Assembly: GCF_011386835.1 (NCBI RefSeq)
Contig: NC_088800.1
Location: forward strand, 57,131,439 to 57,195,438
Reading direction: 5' to 3'
Length of the DNA: 64,000 bases
Source: Chrysemys picta bellii
Lineage: Eukaryota > Chordata > Testudines > Emydidae
Positions 43,194 through 55,790 of the stretch are shown one piece after another (the first letter of the stretch is position 1; each line of letters begins with the position of its first letter). The notes beneath the pieces are model-generated. The model was not told the origin of the DNA, ran no database searches, and saw only the letters and a list, made by a program, of their open reading frames with translations. The position numbers were made by a program, and so were the translations under genes.

Positions 43194-43894
43194 AGGGAGA
43201 ACACACACACGCATCCAAACATCTAACCACACCAGTGATAAAAGAGAAAATTTAACTTCTGACTATATTTGAAACAATAGCAACAGCTATTTTGGAACTT
43301 TAGTTTACTGGCTTCTTCTTACAGGGAATTTAGGACAGTTATATTTTTTCCCCAGAGTCTTTATCTTACACAATCATATAATAAAACAACCCTGTAATCT
43401 CTAAAGCCAAGACTTCTCTCTCCCCTTCTCAGAGGCTTGGAAGATGCTGACTTTAGTGGAAGTGTTGTGGTTTCACTTAAACATGACAGAGTACCACTCT
43501 GTGGTAGTTCTGCCTGCAACGATGCAGAGGGGGTTGGGGTGATAGCTGGACTAGTGCATCTACCACTACACATATCTACTAGCCAAAACTTCCCATTTAT
43601 AGGTTTACTGGACAGCAGCTCATGGGTTATTTTAGCATCTGTGGAGTTGCTATACTGGTGACCCATAATCTGCAGGGGGAAATTCTGTTCCCCTGGACCT
43701 CCACAATGATCCCCATGAAAATCTGATTGCTTGGAACCTACATATAAAAAATGTTTTGTATCTTTATATGGATTAATATCATATTATATTAATATGTTCC
43801 CTATTCACTCTGGAGTCAGTATATCAATTCTGTTATATCTGGTACTTGCGGCAGTGCAATACAAATCTTCATGCTTCTATTTCATTTCCTTTAG
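43194..43894. other. Unassigned intronic DNA before the large exon
   Basis: No recognised repeat. It ends with the acceptor tract TTTCATTTCCTTTAG. Confidence 0.45.
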
Positions 43895-44777
43895 GACCTT
43901 GACGTATGTGCAAAGAATGTGAAACTATATATTGATGAGAACCTTGTATTCGATGGTCAGTTAGAAAAAGGCTGTGGAGATCTAACCACTGATTTCAGCA
44001 CTACAATTGACCTTAAAGACAATAGACAAGAGATTGCTGCACATTCTACACAAGGAAATAAAAAATCAAATGGAGCTAATAGCACAGGCAATAAGGAGGA
44101 CCTGTTTTTAAAATACCCACAGCCAGACAGGGTTTCGTTACACTGGAAATCTTCCTTAGAAGAAAATCTCTCTGAGGAAATGATGAATTCCATCAACTAT
44201 AGGAAAGAGAAATCAACTACATTAGAAGAAGATCTGAAGGTGTTATCAGCTCCTGTGTCTGCGAAGACTCTCAAGAATGATGTGTCAGAATCAGCAGTTA
44301 TGGAGTACGTTCAGTCTGATGATGAGCTTACTATGAGTGAGCAAATGGAAAAACTAACCGGAATAAAATTATCTGAATCTTCAGGTGTAACTCCATCTTG
44401 GTTACAGTCCTCTTCCCGAGTGACAGAGAAGTGCCATAAACAGAAACCCTCCTGGCTGGATAAAGAGCACTCTTTAGATTTGAGAGTTCAAGAGCAGTCT
44501 GATGGCACCATGAGGGGCTGTCCAGGACTAATTGATGAGACTATCAAATGTCACGGAAGTGAACTGGGGAGATCCAACAGTAGGAATGCAAATGGAGATG
44601 AGAAGACACAAATGGTAACCAGTAAAGGCTGTACTATTGACTTGGACATTTTAGACCAGCTTCCGAACAAATATTGCTGCACCCCTGAATGTCCTGCTAG
44701 TGGGAGGAGAAGCGGCAGAAGTGTAAGAAAGAAGGGTTTATGTACAAGTCATGGAGATGAAGGTCTGACACACACAG
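43895..44777 (+). CDS. KATNIP: KATNIP large internal exon
   Basis: 883-nt exon, entering in phase 0 and leaving in phase 1 at ACAG|GTAAGA. It starts with DLDVCAKNVKLYIDENLVFD, the end of a DUF4457 repeat that follows the WNYN motif of the previous exon. It then runs into a long Ser/Glu/Lys-rich, probably disordered region with EQMEKLTGIKLSESSGVTPS followed by WLQ (an anchor I associate with KATNIP), a KPSWLDKEH repeat of the SWL theme, and ends in a basic GRRSGRSVRKKGL stretch. 294 codons stay open without a stop. The next exon must begin in phase 1 and is not in this window. Confidence 0.93.
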
Positions 44778-44978
44778 GTAAGAGCTGAAGACAGCATCCT
44801 TAACTCAAGCATTGCTTACATATTCTCCATTATCAGGATTATATGAGACAGGTTTTAGTTACACTAATGCAGTATTTAGTTTTTGTTGTCCTCGAGCAAT
44901 ACAGAGACACCACTGTACTGAGCATAGTGCAAACATATAATGCTAGAGAGTCCCTGTCCTGAACAGCTAGCATTCTAA

Positions 44979-45244
44979 GGGCAAGTCTTCACTACGGGGG
45001 GGGGGGGGGGTGTCGATTTAAGATACGCAAATTCGACCTATCGGAGCCGACTTACCCCGCTGTGAGGACGGCGGCAAAATCGACCTCCGCGGCTCCCCAT
45101 CGACAGCGCTTACTCCCACCTCCTCTGGTGGAGTAAGAGCGTCGATTCGGGGATCGATTGTCGCATCCTGACGAGACACGATAATTCAATCCCCAAGAGA
45201 TCGATTTCAACCCGCCGATTCAGGCGGGTAGTGTAGACGTAGCC
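44979..45244. mobile_element. Harbinger-type MITE
   Basis: Same family as 9301-9585 in the opposite orientation: ends GGGCAAGTCTTCAC / GTGTAGACGTAGCC, TAA duplication (44976-44978, 45245-45247), and a run of about 15 G from 44996. Confidence 0.85.
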
Positions 45245-45247
45245 TAA

Positions 45248-45799
45248 GTTTGGGTGTCAGTCATGTTCAGAGGAGGAATGGATTCCGTGGTTAATTATGT
45301 TGGAAGGTTATCTTTGCAATAGGGCTAGTTGGAAGTTCCGATGAAACAGTTTAATCAGATACTGTGTATTTATTAAACCTGAAAAGTTTTGTAAAAATGG
45401 TTTAGATTTGATTAATTTTCATTGATTCTCAGGCAGGATTCTGTCAGAAACATGACTGGTTTCCTGCCAGTTCACCTGGTGGGGGTGCTGGGGAGCCTGT
45501 GTTTCCATGGTATGTGGCTCCAGATCAGCCCCATCATGTGAGGGCTTCCAGATTCCCTTTCATGGAGCCTGGGAGCCCTGGCTCTAGCCAAGGCTCAGCT
45601 TCTAGTTCTCGAGCAGGAAGCCTTAAATCCCTCAGAGCTCCAGCCTGAGCCAGGGCTGTCAGGGTTTCCAGGCTCCAGGACACATAGGCAGAAGCCTGGA
45701 AGTCCTGGGATGGGCTCCCAGGATTTGTGGCTCCAGGGTCGCCTTGCTATACAGATGCCCTAGTCATGGAATCTGGGCCTTCCAGACTCCCAAGCCAGC
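45248..45799. other. Unassigned DNA
   Basis: Contains imperfect reiterations of GGAGCCTGGGAGCCCTGG-like phrases (45480-45740). No coding signal. Confidence 0.4.
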
Positions 45800-46242
45800 T
45801 TACCAACCTATTTCCAAGAAAGTGGACAAGCTGTACCAAATCCTCTATGAGGGCTTTTCATGCTTTCATATGCATCTTCCTCCTAACTCCCTAGGACTGG
45901 CAGCAACAGTATAGAGATCAAGTTCTGGGTATTTACACTAAGCCCCTAATGACAGAGAAGGGAAAAGATTAGATTCTTTGGGAAGGAAGCTGTTTTCTTC
46001 ATCTTCCTTAAATATGAGAATTGCAAATGATCAGGCAATGATGGCCACATACACATTTCATATCTGTGACAAAATTTCACTTTTTACAAATAATCTCCCA
46101 GAAGAGCATAGTAAATTAGCCAATGCCCTCATCAAGGAGAGTCAAAATGTGGACAGACACCCTTAGAGCTTCATTTGACATTTCGGATGCTGCTCCTAGA
46201 TTGGTCGCCTTCTCTGAAACTCATCGCAGACATGCTTGGTTC
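45800..46242 (+). mobile_element. DIRS element 2, gag front part (outer host of the nested pair)
   Basis: Broken frames encode DIRS gag: KVDKLYQILYEGF, DSLGRKLFSSSSLNMRIAND and RRHAW at the end. The gag resumes at about 51485, after element 1. The left end is truncated, with no terminal repeat found. Confidence 0.75.
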
Positions 46243-47636
46243 TTCTTCAAGATGTGTCCCTATGGGTGCTCCATTGTAGGTGTGTCTGTGTCCTTGCGCG
46301 TCTGATCAGAGATCTTCGGTAGCCGTCTCTGTTTGGCCCGTGCATGCTCTTTCCCTTCCTTGTGTTATCTGTGCCTCAAGGCTAATTAGTGTTGTGCAGG
46401 TGAACCACCCTCAGTTCCTTCTCAACCGCCAATTAGCAATCCATTCACAGATACTTTAGGTCTTTAGAAATGTTCCCTTAGTGTTTTCATTCACTCTTTT
46501 CTTCTTAGTGTTATGGGGTTTCTGTTAGTTTTTTCTTCCCTGTTTAAAAATTAATAAATAACCCCCCCTAGTTTTTATTTTATCCCCTTCTCTTCCCCCC
46601 ACCTCCCACCCCCAAGGGATTGCCCCCAGTAAGGGGCATGCCTGGTTCCCTTGGGTTTAAGAGGCACCTCTCTGACAGGGAAGCCATAGTGGTTACAGAT
46701 GAACATTCCCTCTGTGTGCGATGCCTTAGAGAGGCCCACATTCCACAAAAGTGTACTTTTTGCTAGCAGCTAAAAGCCAGATCCCCAAAAAGCCAGGAAC
46801 TAAAGTTGAAACTACACCTGGTGGAGGGATGCAATGAACTCCCATGGCTGCCAACATCACACAAAATCTACCTCTTATGATAGGGACTGGAAAAAGTTGG
46901 ACTTGTTTGGAAGGAAGACCTACTCTTCATTGATCTTGCAGTTCAGAATTGCAAATTACCAGGCTTAACGGAGAAATGCAACCAAAAGAACTACGCCAAA
47001 CTTAATGCTTTTATTGACCACCTGCCAGAATCACAATGAGAACAGTTTCAGGCCATTGTATATGAGGGGCAGTTAGTGTCGAGAACAGCACTCCAGACTG
47101 CACTAGGTGCTGTGGATACAATGGCCCGCTCGGTATCAACAGTGGTCATGATGTGATGGACACATCATGGTTATACCTTTTGGGGCTCCCAAAGAAGGTT
47201 TAGATGATGGTAGAGAATCTCCTTTTTGAAGGCACAAAATTGTTTGCAGTTAAGACTGATGCATCGCTCCACATTCTCAAAGTTGTAGAGACACACTATG
47301 GTCATTGGGGATCTACACACCGGGTCAGAAAAGGAAATTTAGTCCTCAGTGTTCCCACAAATGATGTCAGCCCCAGTCCCCTCCACAGCGCTATTATGAA
47401 CCACAGCAAAAGAAGTCTACATTTCAAAGGTGTAAACCCTCAGCCCCTCAATCTTCAACATCAAAACCTTCCACCTCGAAACACCAGTTTAGATGTCTTG
47501 GTCAAGGCTCTGAGAGCCCACTCCCTACAGCATTAGCTGCAAATTTCAGACCTTCCACATCCCTTTGGATGCTGTCTTGCTCTGTTTCTTCAAAATTGGG
47601 AATACATATCTACCGACAAATGTGTTTTGGATATTG

Positions 47637-48455
47637 TGTCAAGGCTGTATCCCCACTTTGAACTTTAGGGTACAAATGTTGGGGCCTGCATGAAAACTTC
47701 TAAGCTTAACTACCAGCTTAGCTCTGGTCCGCTGCCACCATTCTCAAAAGCTAATTCCCTTCCCTGGGTAGCCTTGAGAAACCTTTCACCAATTCCCTGG
47801 TGAATACAGATCCAAACCCTTTGAATCTTAAAACAAGGAGAAATTAACCATCCCCCCTCCTTCCTCCCACCAACTCCTGGTGACTACAGATCCAACCCCC
47901 TTGGATCTAAAACAAGGAAAAATCAATCAGGTTCTTAAAAAGAAGGTTTTTAATTAAAGAAAAAGGTAAAAATCATCTCTGTAAAATCAGTATGGAAAAT
48001 AACTTTACAGGGTAATCAAACTTAAAGAGCTCAGAGGACCTCCCTCTAGCCTCAGGTTCAAGTATAGCAAACAAAGATAAACACTCTAGTAAAAGGTACA
48101 TTTACAAGTTGAGAAAACAAAGTAAAACTAAGACGCCTTGCCTGGCTTTTTACTTACAAGTTTGAAATATGAGAGACTTGTTTAGAAAGATGGGGAGAAC
48201 CTGGATTGATGTCTGGTCCCTCTCAGTCCCAAGAGCGAACAACCCCCTAAACAAAGAGCACAAACAAAAGCCTTTCCCCTCCCCAAGATTTGAAAGTATC
48301 TTGTCCCCTTATTGGTCCTTTGGGTCAGGTGTCAGCCAGGTTACCCGAGCTTCTTAACCCTTTACAGGTAAAAGGATTTTGGAGTCTCTGGCCAGGAGGG
48401 ATTTTATAGTACTGTACACAGGAGAGCTGTTACCCTTCCCTTTATAGTTATGACA
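47637..48455. repeat. Probable solo LTR inserted in DIRS element 1
   Basis: TGTCAAGG to TTATGACA, 819 bp, with TGTCA/TGACA inverted ends. The DIRS frame around it reads GATATTG before and GTCTCCAATGG after and becomes continuous when the LTR is removed. The TSD is not clean. Confidence 0.72.
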
Positions 48456-51180
48456 GTCTCCAATGGATACTTTATCCATTTCACCTCCCTCCCCATCCCC
48501 TCTTCAGGGACCTTTCTTACGAGAGACTGTTAAGACAGGAAATAGATCACCTCCTATGCCTGGAAGCCATAGAACCTGTTCTGGTACATCTCAGGGGCAA
48601 AAGATTTTTATTCCCGATATTTCCTGATCCCCCGCAAAAAAGGAGGTTGGAGACCCATACTGGACCTCAGAGCACTGAAGAAGTACATGAAGGCAGAAAA
48701 ACTCAAGATGGTCACACTAGCAGTAATTATTCCATCTCTGGAACTGGGAGATTGGTTCTCAGCCCTTGACCTCCAGGATGCATATTTCCACATACCCATT
48801 CTACCATCCCAAAGATAATTCCTTTGGTTTACCCTGAGTCAGGATTATTACCAGTACAGAATACTTCCTTTTGGCCTCTCATCGGCTCCCAGAATGTTCT
48901 CCAAGGTCCTTTCCATAGTATTGGCTTATCTACACACCCTGGGGATTATGATTTACCCATACTTGGACGACTGTCTCCTCAGGGCCCACTCCTTCAAAGA
49001 TGCCCTACGAGTCACCCACGGAACTATGGACATATTCATGAAGCTGGGTCTACAAATTAATGTCCAAAAATCGACCTTAACCCTGGTACTGTGTTTGGAG
49101 TTTATAGGGGCCAATCTTGACTCACTGCAAGCAAAAGCACTCCTTCCGCAACATAGATTTCACAGCTTGCCGACGCTCATATAGACAATTCAAGACAGCC
49201 CACAAACGTCGGCCTGACATTGCCTCCGGTTTCTGGGACATATGGTGGCAAGCACATTTATAATATCTCATGCCAGACTATACATGAGGTTTCTTAAGGC
49301 ACGGTTCAGATCTGTTTACAGACCAAAGACAGGTTAGACAGATGCCCTCCAGGATCAAACACTCCCTGGATTGGTGAAAAGACCCAACAAATGTCTATAT
49401 GGAGGTCCTGTTCACACATCTCCCCCAACATTGTATCCCTAATTGGCTGGGGAGCACATCTCAACAACTTCAAGTGTCAGGACAAGTGGTTGCCCATGAA
49501 GATAACTCTCCACATCAACCTCCTCGAACTCAGAGTGGTCAGAAATACTTGTGCTCACTTTCTTCCACTGATCAGAAATAAGCACACAAAAATTATGACA
49601 GACAACATAGCGTGCATGTATTACATAAATTGTGAAGGGAGTGCAAGACCATCCTCCCTATGCGCAGAAGCGCTAAAGCTATGGAACTGGTGCATTCGCC
49701 ACAATGTTTTAATATCAGCGGCTTATCTACTGGGAGTGCAGAACATAACAGCAAACAGTCTCAACTGCAAGTTCTCACATGACCACAAGTGGGAAATGAA
49801 CCCAACAGCATATTCTATCAATGGGTACCCCGACGATAGACTTGTTTGCTACTTACCTGGAAATGCCCACTCTATTGCTCCAGAGCCGGCCTCGGGAAAC
49901 ACTCATTAGGGGATGCTCTCCTTCTTCCATGGGACAAGAGCCTTTCTCCCATTCCCTCTGCTGTTCAAGGTCCTGATAAAAATAAAAAGAGAAAAAGCAA
50001 ACATCATTCTGATTGCTCCCAGCAGGCCAAGACAGACGTTTACCGGTATCTGACACAGCTGGCAACATGTTCCCCAATTTCTCTTCAACCCACTCCTTAC
50101 CTCTTTTCGCAGAACAAAGGACAAACTTTCCATCCCAACCTGTGGATCCTCTGTCTCAAAACTTGATTCCTTCGTGGTTCCAACACATAGAGATCTGCTG
50201 CTTCAAGGAGGTGCAGGAAGTGCTACTACACAGTAGAAAATCGGCTACCTGACACACTTACCTGCAGAAGTGGACTATGGTTCAGGTTTGGTGCAATTCC
50301 AGACAAATTACCCCGGCATCTTCCACTCTCCCCATGGTATTGCACTACATACAGGATCTCAAGATGTCAGAGCTGTCCCTCAGTGCACTCAAAGTACACA
50401 CTGCAACCATAACGGCTTTCCATCAGCAAACAGAAGGATATTCAGTTTTCACCCACCCAAGTACAAAGAGATTCCTCGTGGGCAATGTCTGTCCCCAACC
50501 CAGATATCCCACTCCAACATGGGACCTAAATCTAGTTTTAAAGAGCCTGACTAGATCACCCATTGAACCTATGGCCTCTTGTTCGCTTTCATACCTGTCA
50601 ATGAAGACGGCATTTTTGGCGGCCATCACCTCGGCGAGGAGAATAGGGGAGATAGCGGCACTAATGGCTCCTCCCCCCCCCAGTATTCTTTAAAGACAAG
50701 GTTATTCGTAGGCCACATCCAAAGTTCATTCCCAAGATTACCTCGTCTTTTCACATAAAGCACCTGATTCACCTACCAACCTTTTCTCCTAAGCCTCACT
50801 TTCATAATAGGGAGGCTATACTGCATATGCTAGATGTTAGGAGAGCCTTAGGGCTGGTCTTCACTATGGGGAGATCGACACGGCTTCAATTGATGCAGCA
50901 GGGGTTGATTTAGCGAGTCTAGTGAGGACTTGCCAAATTGACCGCAGAGCGCTCTCCGGTCGACCCTCGTACTCCAGCTCCCCGAGAAGATTAAGATAAG
51001 TCAATGGGAGAGCATCTCCCATCAACGCAGTAGCATAACATAGGTCGACTTACCCCAGTAGTGAAGACAAGACCTTAGCCTTTTATCTGGACAGGATGAA
51101 AGCCTTTAGGAAATCTCCTAAGCTTTTCCTCTCCATTGAGGAAAGGTCAAAAGGCATAGCAATATCAGCCCAAAGACTTT
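48456..51180 (+). pseudogene. DIRS element 1 RT, RNase H and tyrosine recombinase remnants
   Basis: RT: KKGGWRPILDLRALKKYM (48640-48690), DWFSALDLQDAYFHIPI with the first catalytic Asp, and YLDD near 48956-48970. RNase H: WGAHL and LELR (about 49460-49540), TDNIACMYYIN near 49600. Recombinase: 50277-51180 with a long helical frame (MVQVWCNSRQI, TAFLAAITSARRIGEIAALM). A Harbinger MITE cuts the recombinase at 50851, and frames break at several points. Confidence 0.82.
50851..51074. mobile_element. Harbinger-type MITE in the DIRS recombinase
   Basis: Ends GGGCTGGTCTTCAC / GTGAAGACAAGACC with TTA duplications (50848-50850, 51075-51077). Recombinase sequence LDVRRAL before and FYLDRMKAFRKSP after join without it. 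Confidence 0.88.
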
Positions 51181-53725
51181 CCAAATAGTTCTCAAACTGT
51201 ACTAGCCACTGCTATCATGCTTTCAATGTGTTACCTCCATCTGGAATCTGCATATACTCGATGAAGTGGTTTCCACCTCTGTCACCTTCCTCAAGAATGT
51301 TCCAATCTCAGAAATCTGTAGGGCAGCGACTTGAGCATCTGCTCATTATTTCGCAGAACACTATGTGATTACTGGAAACTCTGCTTCCAACACATAGGGA
51401 TGCAGACACACCTACAGTGGTGCACCCATAGGGGCACACATCTCGAAGAACCATCGTTACTACACAAGGTAACTTCCTTTTATGGTCCTCTTCTCTTTCC
51501 CCTGAGACGAAGTCAAAGATTAAGGAACTTCTGTTTGAGAGAGACAGTCTGTTCGGTTCTAAAACAGATGAGGTGTTGGAAAAGATTAAAGAAACTAGAT
51601 CTATGGCAAGATGTCTAGAACCCTTTCGGTCTTTCAGACAGAGAACTCCATCCTCATTCAGATACCAGAGACAATACAACATTTTCATAGTCTTTTTATT
51701 ACTCTAAAAGAAAACATCTTTATCAAGAACAGCAACAACAGCATCCTCCTCCTTCTCAGTCTCAATTTAGGAAAAGATTCTCCAAACTCAAGATGAGACT
51801 GAAGTACTTTTCTATGACTTCTTTTTGCCCAATATTAGACCTCAGGTTTGATATTACAACCAAGAGCTGCAAACGAACCTTAGATGTTCATTGTCTACCC
51901 TGTGGAGACTGTCTGATTTTTACAATACATGGCAAAACATCACTATGGACAGATGGATTTTGTTTCAAGACTATTCCACTCTCCCTTTCCTTCCCTTTTC
52001 AGGGACACCTCTCACAAGAGAATTCTCAGAGCAGAAATCCATTCTCTGCTTCTACAGAGCAATAGAGGAAGTCCTGGAGGATCTCAGGAATCAGGGGTTT
52101 TAATCTGGTTCCTAAAATGGATGGAGGTTTCTGATCAATCCCAGATCTGAGAAAATTAAACAAATACATTAGGAATTTTCACTTCAGGATGCTGACTCTT
52201 AGTTCAGTCATCCTCTCTCTTTCTGATCTAGATTAACTTGGTGCTCTCTATTTAAAAGATACTTACATCCACATTTCCATTCAACCATCTCACAGAAACT
52301 ACCTTCATTTAACCCTGGGACAGGTCCATTTCCAATACAAGGTTTTCCGATTTGGCCTTTCTAATCTACCTTTGGGTTTTACAAAATGCCTTTCTGTAAT
52401 AGCAGCCTTCCTGAACAGACAATGCATTTTTGTGTTCTCATATTTCAGTGACTGGCTTCTGAAAGCTCATTCCAAAGTCGAGTTGAACAAAGTCATTCTC
52501 TTCACGCATTCCCTATTCCAAAAATTAGGTTTTCCAACAAACAAGAAAAAATCATATTGCGCCCAATGTAAACAATGCTTTTCATAGCAGTAGTTGTCAA
52601 CTCCACAGTAATGAGAGCATACCTGGCAGAGAAAAAATTCCAAAAACTGAAATCCAGCTTTCTCCAGAAATCACCGCAGGAAGTACTGTTCTTCCTCATC
52701 CTTCTGGGTCTTGTGACTTTAACAACATCTGTTACAGCTTACACAAGATTCAGAATGAGATTGCTGGGTTTCAAGAAATTTCATTCTCACAGTGCACAGC
52801 ATGTACATGATGCTTACAATACAAGGAAAGTTTGGAATACTTTTCTACGGTGGATGAAGCCCAAGAATGTACTGAAGGGAATGATGTTCAACCCTCCACC
52901 TCCTTCAGTAATAAGTACAACGGATGCTTCCAAGACAGGTTGGAGGCACATTTCAACAAATTATTAACAGGGGATCTCTGGAATCTGCAAGAATTGCAAA
53001 TTGACATCAATGTTTTGGAATTAAAGGCTATCCATTTAGCACTCAAATCCTTACTCCCTCAGATTCAAGGCTCTGTGTTGCAAGTTGCCATCAGCAATGT
53101 GTCAGCAGTGTATTCTGTAAACAAACAAGGAGGTGCCCATCCATCACAACTTTGCCGAGAAGCAATAAAACTATGGAACTGGTGTATATGTCATGAAATT
53201 TATCCAACTGTGATGCTTGTAGCAGGATCTAACAATAAACTGGCAAACCAACTAAGCAGAGACTCTTCTCAGGTTCACAAATGGTCTCTAGAGGAATCAG
53301 TGATTCAAGACATTGTCAATCTTTGGGGATTTCCAAATGTAGATCTCTGCCATCAGCCTCAATACCAAATGCCCTCACCTTTGTTTCAGAGAAGAGATAG
53401 ACACTCAGTCATTGATGGATATGTTTCTCCTCAATTGGGGGACAGATCTGATGTATGTTTTCCTGCCTTTTCCATTATTGTTTAAGGTGGTAAAAAAGAT
53501 CAGACAAGACTCAGCCAAAATGATACTCGTTGCTCCAGCATAGCCAAGACAGCAATGGTACATGAACTAGTTTCTCCTCCACAAAAGGAAATTCAAACAC
53601 TTACCTGTATTGCCATATTTCCTATCATAAAAATGGGAAGAGTGCACCATCCAGACCCTCAATTGCTACATCTCATGGCATTGGCAACAGGACTCTGACA
53701 AATTTTGAGAACTCTTTTTCTCTTG

Positions 53726-54653
53726 AGATGCAACAAAATGGCAGATGAAATTCAATGTTGTTAAATGCAAAGTAATGCACACTGGAAAACATAATCCCAA
53801 CTATACATATAAAATGATGGGGTCTAAATTAGCTGTTACCACTCAAGAAAGAGATCTTGGAGTCATTGTGGATAGTTCTCTGAAAATATCCTCTCAATGT
53901 GCAGCGGCAATCAAAAAAGCAAACAGAATGTTGGGAATCATTAAGAAAGGGATAGCTAATAAGACAGAAAATATCATATTGCCTCTATATAAATCCATGG
54001 TACACCCACAACTTGAGTACTGTGTGCAGATGTGGTCCCCCCATCTCAAAAAAAGATTTATTAAAATTGGAAAAGGTTCAGAAAAGGGCAACAAAAATTA
54101 TTAGGTGTATGGAATGGCTTCAATATGAGGAACGATTAATAAGACTGGGACTTTTCAGCTTAGAAAAGAGATGACTAAGGGGTATATGATAGAGGTCTAT
54201 AAAATCATGACTGGTGTGGAGAAAGTAAATAAGGAAGTGTTATTTACTCCTTCTCATAACACAAGAACTAGGGGTCACCAAATGAGATTAATAGGCAGCA
54301 GGTTTAAAACAAACAAAAGGAAGCATTTTTTTCACACAATGCACAATCAACCTGTGGAACTCCTTGCCAGAGGATGTTGTGAAGGCCAAGACTATAACAG
54401 GGTTCAAAAAAGGACTAGATAAGTTCATGGAGGATAGGTCCACCAATGGCTATTAGCCAGGATGGGCAGGGATGGTGTCCCTAGCCTCTGTTTGCCAGAA
54501 GCTGGGAATGGGCGATAGGGGATGGATCACTTGATTATTACCTGTTCTGTTCATTCCCTCTGAAGCACCTGGCATTGGCCGGTGTCAGAGACAGGATACT
54601 GGGCTAGATGGACCTTTGGTCTGACCCAGTATGGCCGTTCTTATGTTCTTAGG
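53726..54653 (+). mobile_element. 5'-truncated CR1 inserted in DIRS element 2
   Basis: Encodes the CR1 ORF2 C-terminus (ERDLGVIVDSSLKISSQCAA, PQLEYCVQMWSPH) and the full CR1 3' end with GGGCTAGATGGACCTTTGGT and a TTCTTATGTTCTTA tail. A 119-codon frame is still open at 53745-54104. Confidence 0.93.
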
Positions 54654-55321
54654 TACTGCTTAATTCTTGAAAACAATCTACTAGAATATGTTATGATATA
54701 AAATGGAGATTTCTACTTTGGGTATCAGATAAGGGTTTTGATCCAGTATTTGCTCCTATTTAGTGTATTTTAGAGTACTTGTTTTTCCTAACAAATAAGG
54801 GATTATCCATCTCATCGTTTAGAATGCATTTAGATGCAATAGCAGCTTTTCATAATCCTGTGGATGGTAAAATCAGTTTTTTCTTGTTATATTGCTGAAA
54901 GATTTTTAAGGGTCAGTTGAATCTTTACCCACCAGTTTCTCCATGGGACTTAAACCAAGTGTTAACATTTGAACTTTTATCAGCTTAATATTTATTTCAT
55001 CTTTCCATTAAAACAGCCTTTATTATAGCAGTTACATCAGCTAGAAGAATTAGTGAATTTTATGCCTTGATGGCAGATCCTCCATTTACAATTTTTTATA
55101 AAGATAAACACCCACATTTTTTTACCTAAAGTAATTTCTGATTTTCTTGTTAATCAATGTATTAACCTGCCAATACTTTTTCCAAAACTCATAAGAGTGA
55201 ATTAAAGTTACATTGTTTGGATGCTAAAAAAGTTCTGGCTTACTATTTAGACAAAACTAAAGTGTTCAGACCTCGCAACTGTTTATTTCTTATGCAGATA
55301 ACTTAAAGGGAAAAGTGGTGC

Positions 55322-55550
55322 TTAAGAACATAAGAACGGCCATACTGGGTCAGATCAAAGGTCCATCTAGCCCACTATCATGTCTTCCGACAGTGGCCAA
55401 TGCCAGGTGCCCCAAATAAATAAAGCCAAGCACCTCACTGCTAAGGGACAACAGGCCCAGCCAGAAACTGCTGCGCAGGTCCCAGCAAGATTTGAACTCA
55501 TGACGCCTGGTTTACAAGATCAGTGCTCTGGGTCAGACAGTTCAATGAAG
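55322..55550 (-). mobile_element. tRNA-derived SINE with a CR1-type tail
   Basis: The minus strand begins near 55550 with a Pol III-type head containing GATCTTGTAAACCAGG and the B-box GAGTTCAAATC, resembling tRNA-Thr(UGU). It then runs through a body into the CR1 3' end GGGCTAGATGGACCTTTGAT and TTCTTATGTTCTTA. This pairing is the known arrangement of turtle Cry I (tortoise Pol III) SINEs. Confidence 0.82.
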
Positions 55551-55790
55551 TGAGTTATAAGAATGTTTCACGTTCTCCTCCTACTACTATTAAAACACAT
55601 TCTACCAAGGTAGTTTCTACTTCAGCAGCATAGACCTATTTCATTAATTGAAATGTGTAAAGCAGCCACATGGAGCTCAGTACATACTTTTACTAAACAT
55701 TATGCATTAGACATAGCTGCTAGTCTGATGCACAGTTAGTCTGATGCACAGTTCTTCAACCTCTATCTCATTGGGATACGTTTACACCAT

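Larger units (their letters stand above)
46243..51476 (+). mobile_element. DIRS element 1, inserted in the gag of DIRS element 2
   Basis: Terminal inverted repeats at 46243-46293 (TTCTTCAAGATGTG...GGTGTGTCTGTGTCC) and 51398-51450 in inverse. Order: gag remnants 46620-47570, LTR insertion 47637-48455, RT, RNase H, tyrosine recombinase with a Harbinger MITE inside. No TSD, as known for DIRS elements. It has several stops and frameshifts and is not active. Confidence 0.88.
51478..55790 (+). mobile_element. DIRS element 2, remainder: gag end, RT, RNase H, recombinase
   Basis: Gag end LSPETKSKIKELLFERDSLF, KTDEVLEKIKETRSMARCLE (51490-51625). RT 51990-52600 with the YLDD position degraded to YFSD. 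RNase H 52900-53300 (LELKAIHLALKSLLPQ, AVYSVNKQGG, LANQLSRDS). Recombinase in many broken frames from 54870 (ITSARRISEFYALMADPPF near 55035-55085) to 55740. A CR1 (53726-54653) and a SINE (55322-55550) interrupt it. More decayed than element 1, consistent with being older. Confidence 0.82.

Noticed and set aside
47631..48460. A clean TSD for the LTR in DIRS element 1
   Set aside because: GTGTC/GTCTC can be matched only by trimming the LTR start, so no TSD is claimed.
55480..55550. A functional tRNA-Thr gene
   Set aside because: The head lacks a full cloverleaf and is joined to a SINE body with a CR1 tail.
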